Assembly: GCF_020172085.1 (NCBI RefSeq)
Contig: NZ_JAIVAT010000007.1
Span: 868,001 to 932,000, forward strand
Origin: Rossellomorea aquimaris
GTDB taxonomy: Bacteria; Bacillota; Bacilli; Bacillales; Bacillaceae_B
Direction of reading: 5' to 3'
Length of the DNA stretch: 64,000 nt
In this document: one piece after another, positions 19,922-28,531 of the stretch
How the letters are laid out: the number at the start of each line of letters is the position of its first letter
How positions within the stretch are numbered: the stretch's first letter is position 1
Notes under the pieces: generated by a model
Told to the model about the DNA's origin: nothing
Databases searched by the model: none
Seen by the model: the letters and a program-made list of their open reading frames with translations, nothing else
Program-made: the position numbers and the translations under genes

Positions 19922-20497
19922 TTGAATGACAAAGAGGAAGACTTAAAGAGCCTGGTGAATCAGGTAAAAGCGGACAATAAAGAAGCCTTTGGAAAATTGT
20001 ATGATGCAACCATCGGGGATGTTTATAAGAATGTCTATTTTCTATTATCGAATAAAGACGGAGTGGATGATCTGGTTCAAGAAATCTATATGGGCGTTTA
20101 TCGTTCACTAAGGAAGTTTAACGGTGACCAGCCGTTTACACCATGGCTCATAGGAATCGCGGTCAATCAGGTGAAGTCCTTCAGAAGGAAGAACTGGGTA
20201 TATGAACGCCTCTCAAGAAAAGTCGCAGAGAATGAGCGGAATAAGGAGAAAGTGGCTGAGATCATCACGGGCATAGAAAATGATTTTCTTTATCAGACGA
20301 TTGAAGAACTTCCCTTTAAGTTAAAGCAAGTGATCATCCTCCGCTATGTAAATGAGTATTCTCAAGAGGAAGTAGCAGCAATCCTGCACATTCCCATCGG
20401 AACCGTCAAATCCCGTATTCATGCTGCTTTGAAAAAGTTGCGGATGAGCGGGGAAAAGCAGAAGATCTTGATGAGAAGGGTGGGGGATTTATCATGA
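19922..20497 (+). CDS. ECF RNA polymerase sigma factor
   Basis: Directs RNA polymerase to a specific regulon under an extracytoplasmic signal. 191 residues. Region 2 (AFGKLYDATIGDVYKNVYFLLSNKDGVDDLVQEIYMGVYRSL) and region 4 (LPFKLKQVIILRYVNEYSQEEVAAILHIPIGTVKSRIHAALKKL) are clear. The start is TTG 19922 after AAGGGGGGA. It overlaps the next gene by four bases (ATGA), the usual sigma/anti-sigma arrangement. The exact ECF group cannot be fixed by eye. Confidence 0.92.
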   Translation: MNDKEEDLKSLVNQVKADNKEAFGKLYDATIGDVYKNVYFLLSNKDGVDDLVQEIYMGVYRSLRKFNGDQPFTPWLIGIAVNQVKSFRRKNWVYERLSRKVAENERNKEKVAEIITGIENDFLYQTIEELPFKLKQVIILRYVNEYSQEEVAAILHIPIGTVKSRIHAALKKLRMSGEKQKILMRRVGDLS

Positions 20498-21189
20498 ATT
20501 TGGAAGATCAAATCAGGGAAAATCTACAGGTTAAAGGGCAAAGAATCAGTCCGCCTCCACGATTAAGGATGGCCATCATGAATACGCTGCCCGAGAAACA
20601 TAAAAGATGGAAAAAAAGACTGATTACAGTGATACTCCTGCTCATGTTCTTTGTTCCGACCACGACCATCGCTTACCAGTCTTATGCCGCCGACAGTCTC
20701 TACGGTTCTTTTGACAATCTGAAGAGACATATTTCCACCGCAACAATGAAAGGGTATTTCCTTCTCGATGCGAAGTTTTCCCAGGCAAAAGGAGAACTGG
20801 ATAAGGAAGAGTACGATGAATTCAAGGAGTTGTTGAAAAAGATCACCCAGGCTAAATTGACTTACGCTGATTCATATGGAAACATCGACTACACAACGTT
20901 ACCTCCTGAGAAGGCTTTGGAAATGCGGGAAACCTTTTTTCAAATCCAACCGTATTTTGATGAGTTGAACAATCAGGTGTCAAGTAAGGATGTGTTATCG
21001 GGCGAAGAATATAATCGTTATATTGATGCCCTTATGCTGTACGAAACCATCGTTTCCCAAAGTGGCGTCGATCCATCAAGCGGTGTCAAAGTGGAAGATA
21101 TCCTCCCAGAATTCCAACGTACATTTCTGGATATTAGTTCTTACCTGGAATATGTAAATGAAAAGCAGGTAAATTTGAAAGCACAATGA
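20494..21189 (+). CDS. Membrane anti-sigma-like protein
   Basis: Probable anti-sigma factor of 231 residues for the preceding ECF sigma. A cytosolic N-terminus of about 43 residues (with the helix LEDQIRENLQVKGQRISPPPRLRMAIM) is followed by one membrane segment (KRLITVILLLMFFVPTTTIAYQSYAA). The remaining ~165 residues are outside the cell, helical and charged, and may be a sensor; they recall DUF3600 proteins. There is no HxxxCxxC zinc motif. The ATGA overlap implies translational coupling. Confidence 0.75.
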   Translation: MNLEDQIRENLQVKGQRISPPPRLRMAIMNTLPEKHKRWKKRLITVILLLMFFVPTTTIAYQSYAADSLYGSFDNLKRHISTATMKGYFLLDAKFSQAKGELDKEEYDEFKELLKKITQAKLTYADSYGNIDYTTLPPEKALEMRETFFQIQPYFDELNNQVSSKDVLSGEEYNRYIDALMLYETIVSQSGVDPSSGVKVEDILPEFQRTFLDISSYLEYVNEKQVNLKAQ

Positions 21190-21212
21190 ATGTAAACAAT
21201 ATCTAATACAAA

Positions 21213-21243
21213 GAAAAGACCCGGAACAGATCCGGGTCTTTTT
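21213..21243. terminator. Bidirectional terminator
   Basis: AAAAGACCCGGA and TCCGGGTCTTTTT flank a short loop; A- and T-runs on both sides serve the anti-sigma gene and the convergent small membrane gene. Confidence 0.85.
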
Positions 21244-21246
21244 CAT

Positions 21247-21432
21247 TCACTTACCAAGTATCGCCATAATCCCTTTATAGATTAAGAAAAGTGAGAATAT
21301 GAGAATAGCTAAAATACCGATGATGTCCGTTACCGGGGATACACTTGCTAAAAATGTACCGGCCAATGGAACCTTTAACAATGCGAAACCGGAAAGAATT
21401 CCTGCTACTAACAAAAGAATAAATCGATCCAT
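21247..21432 (-). CDS. Small membrane protein, 61 residues
   Basis: Two hydrophobic segments (FILLLVAGILSGFALLKV and DIIGILAILIFSLFLIYKGIMAIL) joined by a short Pro/Ser loop. GAGAGGAGG precedes the ATG, and a terminator follows the stop codon, so I take it as real. It lies 95 bp after the RRNPP-type regulator on the same strand. The C-terminal half is hydrophobic, unlike a processed signalling peptide. Function unknown. Confidence 0.7.
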   Translation of the reverse strand: MDRFILLLVAGILSGFALLKVPLAGTFLASVSPVTDIIGILAILIFSLFLIYKGIMAILGK

Positions 21433-21527
21433 TCTGTTATGCCTCCTCTCGGGCTATTATATGTAGGAGGGAACGGGAAGTTGAACCCAATATTTGTTAG
21501 CGGATGTGAAAATGGAGTGAGCCTTGG

Positions 21528-22778
21528 TCATTCCAATTCATAATAGCTGATTTCATTGGACATCTTCTCGGATGCCAGCTGGAACCCTTTTTCTGTTTGC
21601 CCGGTTTTGACATAATGCAAAAATAGCATTCTTTCATAATGCTGATTCATCAACTGATTACCTGTATGTTTAAAATGGGGAAGGGCGGTTTGTTCGATAT
21701 ATGTATAAAGCTTGTTCTCATCTTCTTTCAGGGTCAATAGGTAGATCTCGAAGAATACATGCGTGGGATCCTGATGCGCCCTGGACATCTTCATTCCTCT
21801 TTTTACCAAGTGATCAAGCTCTTCTTTAGGAAGCAGGTTTCCTTTCAAACAGGAAAAGATATACCCGCTCAGTGTGACTAAATAAGAGGAAGCGGGCGTT
21901 TTCTCTGTCGTCAGGGCTAGAGCTTTTTCGTACGATCCCTTTGATTCTGAATATCGTTTTCTTCGAAAATACTCAAACCCCAGATTATTGTGGATCTTGT
22001 GTGCCCTTTCTTTCGAATTGACAGATTCACAGACTCTGAGAAGTTTATCGTATTGTTGCTTGGTTTGCTCCATGTCGAACGGTTCTTTGGCATTCAGTTG
22101 AATGAGTATAAGGATTTCAGAATCAATGACCCTGAGGATATTTAATGTTTTTTGAAAGTATTGCAGTGCCCTTTGTCCATAATAATAGGCGAAGGTGTTT
22201 GAATGAACGGAATGATAGGCTGTTGCCAGATGGTAATAGTATTCAGCGTTCGGATATTCATCATCGATCCCTTTCAAGGCTTGGATGCAGGAGTGGAATT
22301 CCCTCGTTGAATAGTGATAGATTCCTTTCACATGCAGTAATAAGTTGAGCTCGTATGGGGAAAGTGTGTCCTTTTTATTCTCTAGCATGTCCAGGAGGTC
22401 TTTTGCTTTCTGCGGGTTTTCCATAAGCAAATAATACCTTGCTAATAATAAATGGTATTGTACAAAGAAGTCGGATAGAAATCGCAAGGGTTCTTTTTCA
22501 ATTTCTGTTTTTAGATGATGGATTTCACGGATACGTATCATAATGATCGCATCGTTCCATTCTGCTAATGTAATCTGAAGAGATTGATAGCGGGATCGTT
22601 CAGCATCCATATCGACTCCGAGCCTGTCAGCAAGTAAGTCTGTGATTTCACTGGAATACTCTGTGATCCCTCTTTCAATTTTACTTAGATGCGTGGCCGA
22701 ACAGATTCCCCGTGCCAACTGATCTTGAGTCAATCCTGCATCTTCACGATGGAATTTAATTAATTTACCTTCAATCAT
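21528..22778 (-). CDS. HTH-TPR regulator of RRNPP type
   Basis: 416 residues. N-terminal Cro/C1-type helix-turn-helix (GKLIKFHREDAGLTQDQLARGICSATHLSKIERG) at about 4-37, followed by a long array of TPR-like helices. This is the plan of NprR/PlcR/AimR-type regulators, which bind a short imported peptide. CGAGGTG precedes the ATG. The cognate peptide gene usually lies directly downstream; here the downstream genes are a 24-codon ORF overlapping the stop by four bases and the 61-residue membrane protein, neither a typical propeptide. No target can be inferred. Confidence 0.82.
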   Translation of the reverse strand: MIEGKLIKFHREDAGLTQDQLARGICSATHLSKIERGITEYSSEITDLLADRLGVDMDAERSRYQSLQITLAEWNDAIIMIRIREIHHLKTEIEKEPLRFLSDFFVQYHLLLARYYLLMENPQKAKDLLDMLENKKDTLSPYELNLLLHVKGIYHYSTREFHSCIQALKGIDDEYPNAEYYYHLATAYHSVHSNTFAYYYGQRALQYFQKTLNILRVIDSEILILIQLNAKEPFDMEQTKQQYDKLLRVCESVNSKERAHKIHNNLGFEYFRRKRYSESKGSYEKALALTTEKTPASSYLVTLSGYIFSCLKGNLLPKEELDHLVKRGMKMSRAHQDPTHVFFEIYLLTLKEDENKLYTYIEQTALPHFKHTGNQLMNQHYERMLFLHYVKTGQTEKGFQLASEKMSNEISYYELE

Positions 22779-22886
22779 AGTACACCTCGAAGTAAAAGAG
22801 TTTATTATCCATTATAGGAAAAATATTCTCCGTGTACTATAGAAGTGAAACAAGACGGAGGTCTGAAGGCAGAATCATCCATACCG

Positions 22887-23549
22887 TTATACGGCTTTAG
22901 TCTTTTCTTCCTCGAGTTCATCCTGCACTTCCTTGATTAAATGAGGTGATTTGTTGATGATTTTCCCGATATAGAAGAAGCCTGCAAAGGTGATTCCTGA
23001 CATGATCCAGCTAAATGCCTGGCGCAGGATGATCCCTTTATCGAATGCTTCTACACCATACTCAATAATAAGCCAGGTCTTCACGATAGCGAGAATCCCG
23101 CTTCTCATGGCGAAGCAAAGAGTGATCAATTGAAACAAGGTATATAAAGGTTTCTTATAGAAAAGCCGATGACTAAACGTGCGGTCATAGCCTTGTAGCT
23201 CTGCAAAGTCGAGAGCAAAGTATAGGGCAATGGGTCTTTTGATCATCATGGTCACTAAGAAAAACAAACTCATTCCAGCCGCGTAATAGACATTATTCCA
23301 AAGAAGCTGTAAGGACGAACCAGCCAGTACGTCAATGAGCGTACCGACGATCAATGTAAAGAGAATGAACAGGCCGAATGTATTCACTTTCTTCATTTCA
23401 ATGAAACGGTAGATCGTGTACACTATTCCGGGAATAGAGGAGAGTAGCATCGCATAATAATCTCCTGTGTAATCTCGTAAAATATTCCAAACAAATAAAG
23501 GGAGGGCCACATAAATCATCAGATCCAATAGAACAATATTTTTCTTCAC
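22887..23549 (-). CDS. VC0807-family integral membrane protein
   Basis: About 220 residues with six or so hydrophobic segments (DLMIYVALPLFVWNIL, TFGLFILFTLIVGTLIDVLAG, YYAAGMSLFFLVTMMI). The inner motif RPIALYFALDFAELQGYD recalls the VC0807 family, of unknown function. The C-terminus is charged (QDELEEEKTKAV). I start it at GTG 23549, ten bases after AAGGAAG; longer N-terminal extensions are cysteine- and charge-rich and unlikely. It is divergent from the Fur-boxed lipoprotein operon and shares that control region. Confidence 0.72.
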   Translation of the reverse strand: MKKNIVLLDLMIYVALPLFVWNILRDYTGDYYAMLLSSIPGIVYTIYRFIEMKKVNTFGLFILFTLIVGTLIDVLAGSSLQLLWNNVYYAAGMSLFFLVTMMIKRPIALYFALDFAELQGYDRTFSHRLFYKKPLYTLFQLITLCFAMRSGILAIVKTWLIIEYGVEAFDKGIILRQAFSWIMSGITFAGFFYIGKIINKSPHLIKEVQDELEEEKTKAV

Positions 23550-23664
23550 TTCTATCACTCTTCCTTTTTTTCGTATACAAAGATTACGGTTCCCAAGATC
23601 ATAAAGTTTCAAAGAATGGAAATCATTTGTACTGAAATCGTTTTATTTTTTTATGAAAATCTTA

Positions 23665-23693
23665 TTGAGATTACTTCTCAATTACACTATACT
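23665..23693 (+). promoter_or_regulatory. SigA-type promoter of the lipoprotein operon
   Basis: TTGAGA, a 17-base spacer and TATACT. The Fur box starts 11 bases after the -10 hexamer, so Fur would cover the transcription start. Confidence 0.75.
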
Positions 23694-23704
23694 GATAAAT
23701 AGTA

Positions 23705-23719
23705 ATGAGAATCATTCTC
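23705..23719. promoter_or_regulatory. Fur box
   Basis: TGAGAAT-C-ATTCTCG is a 7-1-7 inverted repeat differing from perfect symmetry by one base and close to the Bacillus consensus TGATAAT-N-ATTATCA. It predicts iron repression of the downstream lipoprotein genes. Confidence 0.8.
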
Positions 23720-23754
23720 GGATGGTTCAGGATCGTTGAGAGGGGTTACATAGA

Positions 23755-25818
23755 ATGAATAGACCATGGAAAGTATTATCAGCATCTGTATTGGCATCTT
23801 CACTATTACTTGCTGGATGTGTCAGCGAAAAGGAAGAAGTGTCAAAATCAGACGGAGAAAAGAAAACAGGAGCAAGCAAGGTAAGTGTATCTGATTATAC
23901 ATTCGATACTGCCGGGAATATGTTTGCGTATGCAGAATTTGAATTATCCGGTGAGCCGTTGGCAGAGAGCCTCGGTTTGGATTTAGATATATTAGATATC
24001 AATACGTTGGATCAACCAACGAAGTTTGATTACACAGCTGGCGTTGAATCATATGAATACTCTGAGGAAGCCATGTATGAAGTGGTTGAAAAGTCAGGGA
24101 TGGGACTGCATCTGATCAATGGTCCAGCCGTAAAGACTTTAGAGAACGGCAACACATCTGATGAAAAGCTGGGCAATCGTTTCTATGAATTGGCCGATGC
24201 TGTCGGATATCCACAGGATGAGATATTCCGAAATATGTATCCGACATTTATCGAATACTCTGCCGGTGATCCACACTATAAAAACAAAGTAGATACGAGT
24301 GAGTATGCTTCAAATGATGATGGAAGCTATGTCCCTATGTATCAAGTAAACTTCGAATCACTGCGCTGGGATCGTGATAAAATGGAGAAAACACTCGTAC
24401 CTTCGGCGTACGGAGCAACCTTCTTGAAGCAGGCACTTTGGGCAGGGGATTTCATGGGCGGATTCCATACAGTAGATGGTGATGAAGAACTCGCAGGCGA
24501 AACGTCAAAGGATGACGATGACAAGAATGTTGCACTCGGTGTAAGCTCTGCGGATGGTTTCCAGGGAGCGGTCCTGACGGAAGAAATCTGGAATAAAGTG
24601 AATTATATTTCAAATGAATTATTTGTTGATGGCGCGACAGGGGAATTAACGGCTGCGGGACTCGGAAGCCAGTATGATCCCGATAAAGGATTTGTTTACT
24701 TACCACATAGTGTGGAAGTGACAGAAGACGGTAAAGAGGCGCCAATGGCTAAATCACTGTCTGTCAAAGATTCAAACAGTGTTCTTCAAGATCAGTGGAT
24801 GATGCTGTGGCCAAGTTCAGAATTCTTCGGAATGACCGACCAAAGAGAGAGTAATCCAAACACTACGCCTTCATTCCAGGCATTGTTCGACGGTGCCCCG
24901 TATCCTTCCGCACCTAAAGAGAATACGGATGACTCAACGGATAACGATGTGAACGGAACAGATCCTTTCACGGCCAATCAAAATGTGATGCTTCATGTAT
25001 TCAAGAATATAGATGCCATGCATTTTAATGACGAAAAAGGAATGTTTGTCACTGAGAATGATGGAAAAGAACAAGGTACGTATATGGATACATTCCAGGC
25101 CGGATACACGATGGAATCGATGAGGATTTTCCAACGTGCGATTGATGGGCTTCCTGTTGGATATGCTTCAGGAGAATCTGCTGAAGGATTGAAGACGCCG
25201 GAAGGAAAACGTGCACTGGAAATGATCCGTAAGCAGGCAGATTTCATCATGGATAACTTAGTTATGGATTCTGGTCTCGTAGCAAAAGGATTCGATACTA
25301 AAAACGGTGCGGACAATCAAGTGACATTGGATGCCCAATTAGGTGCAATCAGGGGATTGACAGCAGCTTACTTAGCAACGGACGATGAGAAATATCGTGA
25401 AGCGGCCCGTGCGATTTATGAAGCGATGGATTCCGAGCTATGGGAAGAAGATCTGAAAGCATATGAAACGTCCAAAGGGAAAATGGATTACACCCCTTAT
25501 ACAGCAGGCGCATTGTCTGCAACCTACCGTGTTGCCCTGCAAAACTTAAGCAACAGGGAATCGGATTCAGAGGCACCTGAAAGCCTTGAAATCGATGCGA
25601 TCACCTCAAGGTACAGTGATTTCTATGATACGGTCATTGATGGTCCGTCCCTCAAAGAAGGGATGCAGGCAAGTGAATTCTGGGACACTGGGGATTATTA
25701 CAACAGCAAGGATTCATCTGGAAATACCGATGGAGATCATGTTCCACAAATCCAGGCAGGACATGGGGAAAACGGAATTGCACCCGTTCTTCTTCCAGTC
25801 ACAGTCGAAAAACGATAA
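23755..25818 (+). CDS. Large Fur-controlled lipoprotein of unknown function
   Basis: 687 residues. A lipoprotein signal ends at LLLAGC (Cys22), so it is anchored outside the membrane. An acidic linker (EKEEVSKSDGEKK) follows. The body has no motif I can name. The last ~250 residues (HVFKNIDAMHFNDEKGMF, LDAQLGAIRGLTAAYLATDDEKYREAARAIYEAM, TPYTAGALSATYRVALQNL) read as paired helices of an alpha/alpha toroid. It is rich in Trp and Tyr. It is 12 bp upstream of the di-heme beta-propeller gene and shares its promoter, so it may be a partner or substrate of that enzyme. A GGTCCGTCCCTC motif lies inside the gene at 25642. Confidence 0.75.
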   Translation: MNRPWKVLSASVLASSLLLAGCVSEKEEVSKSDGEKKTGASKVSVSDYTFDTAGNMFAYAEFELSGEPLAESLGLDLDILDINTLDQPTKFDYTAGVESYEYSEEAMYEVVEKSGMGLHLINGPAVKTLENGNTSDEKLGNRFYELADAVGYPQDEIFRNMYPTFIEYSAGDPHYKNKVDTSEYASNDDGSYVPMYQVNFESLRWDRDKMEKTLVPSAYGATFLKQALWAGDFMGGFHTVDGDEELAGETSKDDDDKNVALGVSSADGFQGAVLTEEIWNKVNYISNELFVDGATGELTAAGLGSQYDPDKGFVYLPHSVEVTEDGKEAPMAKSLSVKDSNSVLQDQWMMLWPSSEFFGMTDQRESNPNTTPSFQALFDGAPYPSAPKENTDDSTDNDVNGTDPFTANQNVMLHVFKNIDAMHFNDEKGMFVTENDGKEQGTYMDTFQAGYTMESMRIFQRAIDGLPVGYASGESAEGLKTPEGKRALEMIRKQADFIMDNLVMDSGLVAKGFDTKNGADNQVTLDAQLGAIRGLTAAYLATDDEKYREAARAIYEAMDSELWEEDLKAYETSKGKMDYTPYTAGALSATYRVALQNLSNRESDSEAPESLEIDAITSRYSDFYDTVIDGPSLKEGMQASEFWDTGDYYNSKDSSGNTDGDHVPQIQAGHGENGIAPVLLPVTVEKR

Positions 25819-25830
25819 AGAAGGGATCCT

Positions 25831-27801
25831 ATGAAGAAGATAATAGGATATGCGGCAGCGTTTCTCATAGCAGGAACGCTTGTTGCATGTTCCATCCAAA
25901 CCACAACAAAAGATGACCCGAGCTTCGATACGATTCGCAAAGAAGCTGTCAATAGCGATAACATCCTTCAAAATAAAGAAGGTACTGAGCTTTATATTGC
26001 CAATCTCGATGCGAATACCGTATCCATTGTGGATGAAAAGACCCAGGAAGTACAAAAAGAAATTCCTGTCGGGAAAGAGCCGGTCCAACTGGCTCTATCA
26101 CCAGATGAAGATCGCCTGTATGTTTCGTGCCGATACGATAACAAGATTGATGTCATTTCATTGGAAGAAGGGAAAGTAGTAGATTCCTATAAAGTAGGAT
26201 CGGAACCCTTTGGACTCATGACAAGCCAAAACGGTAAGACCTTGTATGTGGCCAATTACCGGGAAAACACGATTATGATGGTGGATGTGAAGAGTGGGGA
26301 TGTGACGGAGACAATTTCTGTTCACGATCGACCAAGAACGTTGGCTCTTACTGCAAACGGGAAGAAATTATACGTTCCCCATTATTTATCCGGTGAAATT
26401 TCTGTTTTAAATACTGAAACGAACAAGGTGACGAAAACGATTGAACTGGCAGACTCTCCTGATGTGCAGGATCCGAAAAAAAGCCAGGGGATCCCGAATA
26501 CCCTTGAGCAATTTGTCATTTCCCCTGATGGGAAAACAGCTTGGATCCCTCATTTAGTGACCAATGTTGATACAGCCATTCAGTTTGAAGAAACGATCTT
26601 TCCTGCCATATCCATCATCGATCTTGAAAAAGACGAAGAGATAGTGGATCAACGAAAACAATTGTTTGAAGAAATCAATGTGCTGGATTCAAAAAATGAG
26701 ACGATGATTGTTTCAAATCCATATGATGTGACCTTCCAAGAGGATGGTTCTAAAGCATATGCGATCATGTCGGGGAGTGAGGATCTGGTCGTCTTTGATT
26801 TGAAACGTGGTGGGAATGCCACTCAAATTTTAAGAAGAATCGAGGGGGACAATCCCAGGGGAGTCTTATTAAGTAAAGACGGCGAAACCCTCTATGTTCA
26901 TAATGCCATGAGTCACGATCTTGCGACCATTGATTCTGGAGGGGCTTCTGTACATTCCAGGGCGAAGAAGCTCAATGACAACATTTCCTTGATTAAAAAG
27001 GATCCGCTCGACCCGCAGGTTCGTAAAGGTAAGACGATTTTCTACAGCGCCAACAGCGATGAGTTTGAAGCGGATATTACCGGTAATAACTGGATGAGCT
27101 GTGCGTCTTGCCACAGTGATGGAGAAATCAATGGGCTTACTCTCATGACGGGAAAGGGGCAGCGAAATGTCCCGACCAACACGCAAACCTCAGAAAACGG
27201 CCTCTTCCTTTGGGATGGCAGCCGGGATGACTTCACGGACTACCTCCTGACCGTTCAAGGTGAAATGGGAGGGATGATGAAGTATGAACCAGGTGAAGAA
27301 CTGCCGGCAGAGGTTGAGAAGATGTATGATGATTTATTTGCCTTTCTGAAGGAACCGACCTCTTTTCCTGTACCACAAAGTCCTTATAAGGAAAACGGGG
27401 AACTGACAAGCTCTGCTAAAGATGGGAAGGCTCTGTTTGAAGGGAAAGCTTCCTGTATCTCCTGCCATAGCGGCAATCAGTTTACAGATAGTGTGAAAGC
27501 GACCGGTGAGAATGGAAAGTTGACCACGGACATGACAGACTATCTTCATGATATTGGCACAGCCAACCAATTTGATGTTCCATCGGAGGGGGACGCAAGG
27601 GCAGCCTTCTCCAATCCAAGGGACGGCAAAAGCTTTGATACGCCTAGCTTAGTTGGCGTGTGGGCAACGGGCCCATATCTGCATGATGGTAGTGCGAAGA
27701 CGATTGAAGAGTCTATTGAGCGTCATCAATATGATGAGAAATCCGAGCTCAGTCAAATTGAAATGGCTAAGATTGCAGATTATGTGCGTTCCCTGGATTA
27801 G
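25831..27801 (+). CDS. Lipoprotein: YVTN beta-propeller fused to di-heme cytochrome c (MauG/CcpA-like)
   Basis: 656 residues. A lipoprotein signal (GTLVACS, Cys20) puts it outside the membrane. Residues ~50-380 are repeated beta-propeller blades (ELYIANLDANTVSIVDEKT, RLYVSCRYDNKIDVISLE, TLYVANYRENTIMMVDVKS). The C-terminal part has two c-type heme motifs, CASCH at 424-428 and CISCH at 542-546. Between and after them are FLWDGSRDDFTDYLLTVQGEMGG and TPSLVGVWATGPYLHDGS, hallmarks of bacterial di-heme peroxidases and MauG/MbnH enzymes. It needs the cytochrome c maturation system. Its oxidation target is unknown; the co-operonic lipoprotein is the first candidate. AGAAGGGA precedes the ATG. Confidence 0.88.
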   Translation: MKKIIGYAAAFLIAGTLVACSIQTTTKDDPSFDTIRKEAVNSDNILQNKEGTELYIANLDANTVSIVDEKTQEVQKEIPVGKEPVQLALSPDEDRLYVSCRYDNKIDVISLEEGKVVDSYKVGSEPFGLMTSQNGKTLYVANYRENTIMMVDVKSGDVTETISVHDRPRTLALTANGKKLYVPHYLSGEISVLNTETNKVTKTIELADSPDVQDPKKSQGIPNTLEQFVISPDGKTAWIPHLVTNVDTAIQFEETIFPAISIIDLEKDEEIVDQRKQLFEEINVLDSKNETMIVSNPYDVTFQEDGSKAYAIMSGSEDLVVFDLKRGGNATQILRRIEGDNPRGVLLSKDGETLYVHNAMSHDLATIDSGGASVHSRAKKLNDNISLIKKDPLDPQVRKGKTIFYSANSDEFEADITGNNWMSCASCHSDGEINGLTLMTGKGQRNVPTNTQTSENGLFLWDGSRDDFTDYLLTVQGEMGGMMKYEPGEELPAEVEKMYDDLFAFLKEPTSFPVPQSPYKENGELTSSAKDGKALFEGKASCISCHSGNQFTDSVKATGENGKLTTDMTDYLHDIGTANQFDVPSEGDARAAFSNPRDGKSFDTPSLVGVWATGPYLHDGSAKTIEESIERHQYDEKSELSQIEMAKIADYVRSLD

Positions 27802-27802
27802 T

Positions 27803-27840
27803 AAAAAAAAGCTTGAGGATTGTTTCCTCAAGCTTTTTTT
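27803..27840. terminator. Bidirectional terminator
   Basis: AAAAAAAGCTTGAGGA and TCCTCAAGCTTTTTTT around a short loop. It ends the di-heme operon and the convergent lipoprotein gene, whose stop codon lies at its edge. Confidence 0.9.
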
Positions 27841-28420
27841 ATGGTGTATTCTGTTTCGGAATGAAATCCATCGTAATATTGTCACCGAATACTTCATCTT
27901 CTTTGAAGATATTCACATGCAGAAGCATCCCCGTTACGGTCTTACCGTCGACTTGAAGAGAAGTGAACCCCTCAGTGTCATCTATCTTTTCCTCAAGATT
28001 AACATCTTCCGGTTGTTTGTCTGGAATGAATAGAAGATCCAAGCGGTACCTTTTGTTCGAATCTGGCCGTTTCATTACCGTTAATTCAAGTGAACCATCA
28101 TCATTCACCTTTGTGGTGGAGAACGTGACCACATTGTCTTCTGGTTCGATTAGATAGGGCTCGATTTCTTCCCGGGGGGTATCATCATTATAAGGTTTTA
28201 ATGCCAAGTCCAAGATTGACCCCGGAGGAAGAGTGGAGTTTCCCCGTATGATGATTTTCTTCGACTTTAAATTGACCGTAGCATCAATCTTTACTGTTTG
28301 CGGTTTTATTGGTTTTTTGTCTGCACCTGAAGCTTCCTGGGTCAAAATTACTCGGCAACCGCTTAGCATGCTGAGTAAAGTGATGATGATTACGATAAAA
28401 AGGAACTTTGTTTTTCGGAT
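27839..28420 (-). CDS. Small lipoprotein, probable ATC start
   Basis: Extracytoplasmic lipoprotein of about 193 residues of unknown fold; an all-beta domain is likely (VKIDATVNLKSKKIIIRGNSTLPPGSILDLAL). The first ATG (28369) would leave only four residues before the lipobox Cys, too short for a signal. Reading upstream in frame gives RKTKFLFIVIIITLLSMLSGC, an ideal lipoprotein signal. The only plausible initiator is ATC at 28418-28420, eight bases after a perfect AGGAGG. No ATG, GTG or TTG is available in frame. A frameshift or sequencing error is the alternative. Confidence 0.7.
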   Translation of the reverse strand: MRKTKFLFIVIIITLLSMLSGCRVILTQEASGADKKPIKPQTVKIDATVNLKSKKIIIRGNSTLPPGSILDLALKPYNDDTPREEIEPYLIEPEDNVVTFSTTKVNDDGSLELTVMKRPDSNKRYRLDLLFIPDKQPEDVNLEEKIDDTEGFTSLQVDGKTVTGMLLHVNIFKEDEVFGDNITMDFIPKQNTP

Positions 28421-28531
28421 TGGTTCCCCCTCCTGTCTTCCTTTTCAGAATTGTGTTTACAATTATATTACATTATTGTAACATGAATATAGAAAAATTG
28501 TATCATTTTGGAAATTGTTTGGAGGGATTGT

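Noticed and set aside
25714-26088. Leftward frame over the junction of the two Fur-controlled lipoprotein genes
   Set aside because: Antisense shadow of two well-supported genes, without a ribosome site.
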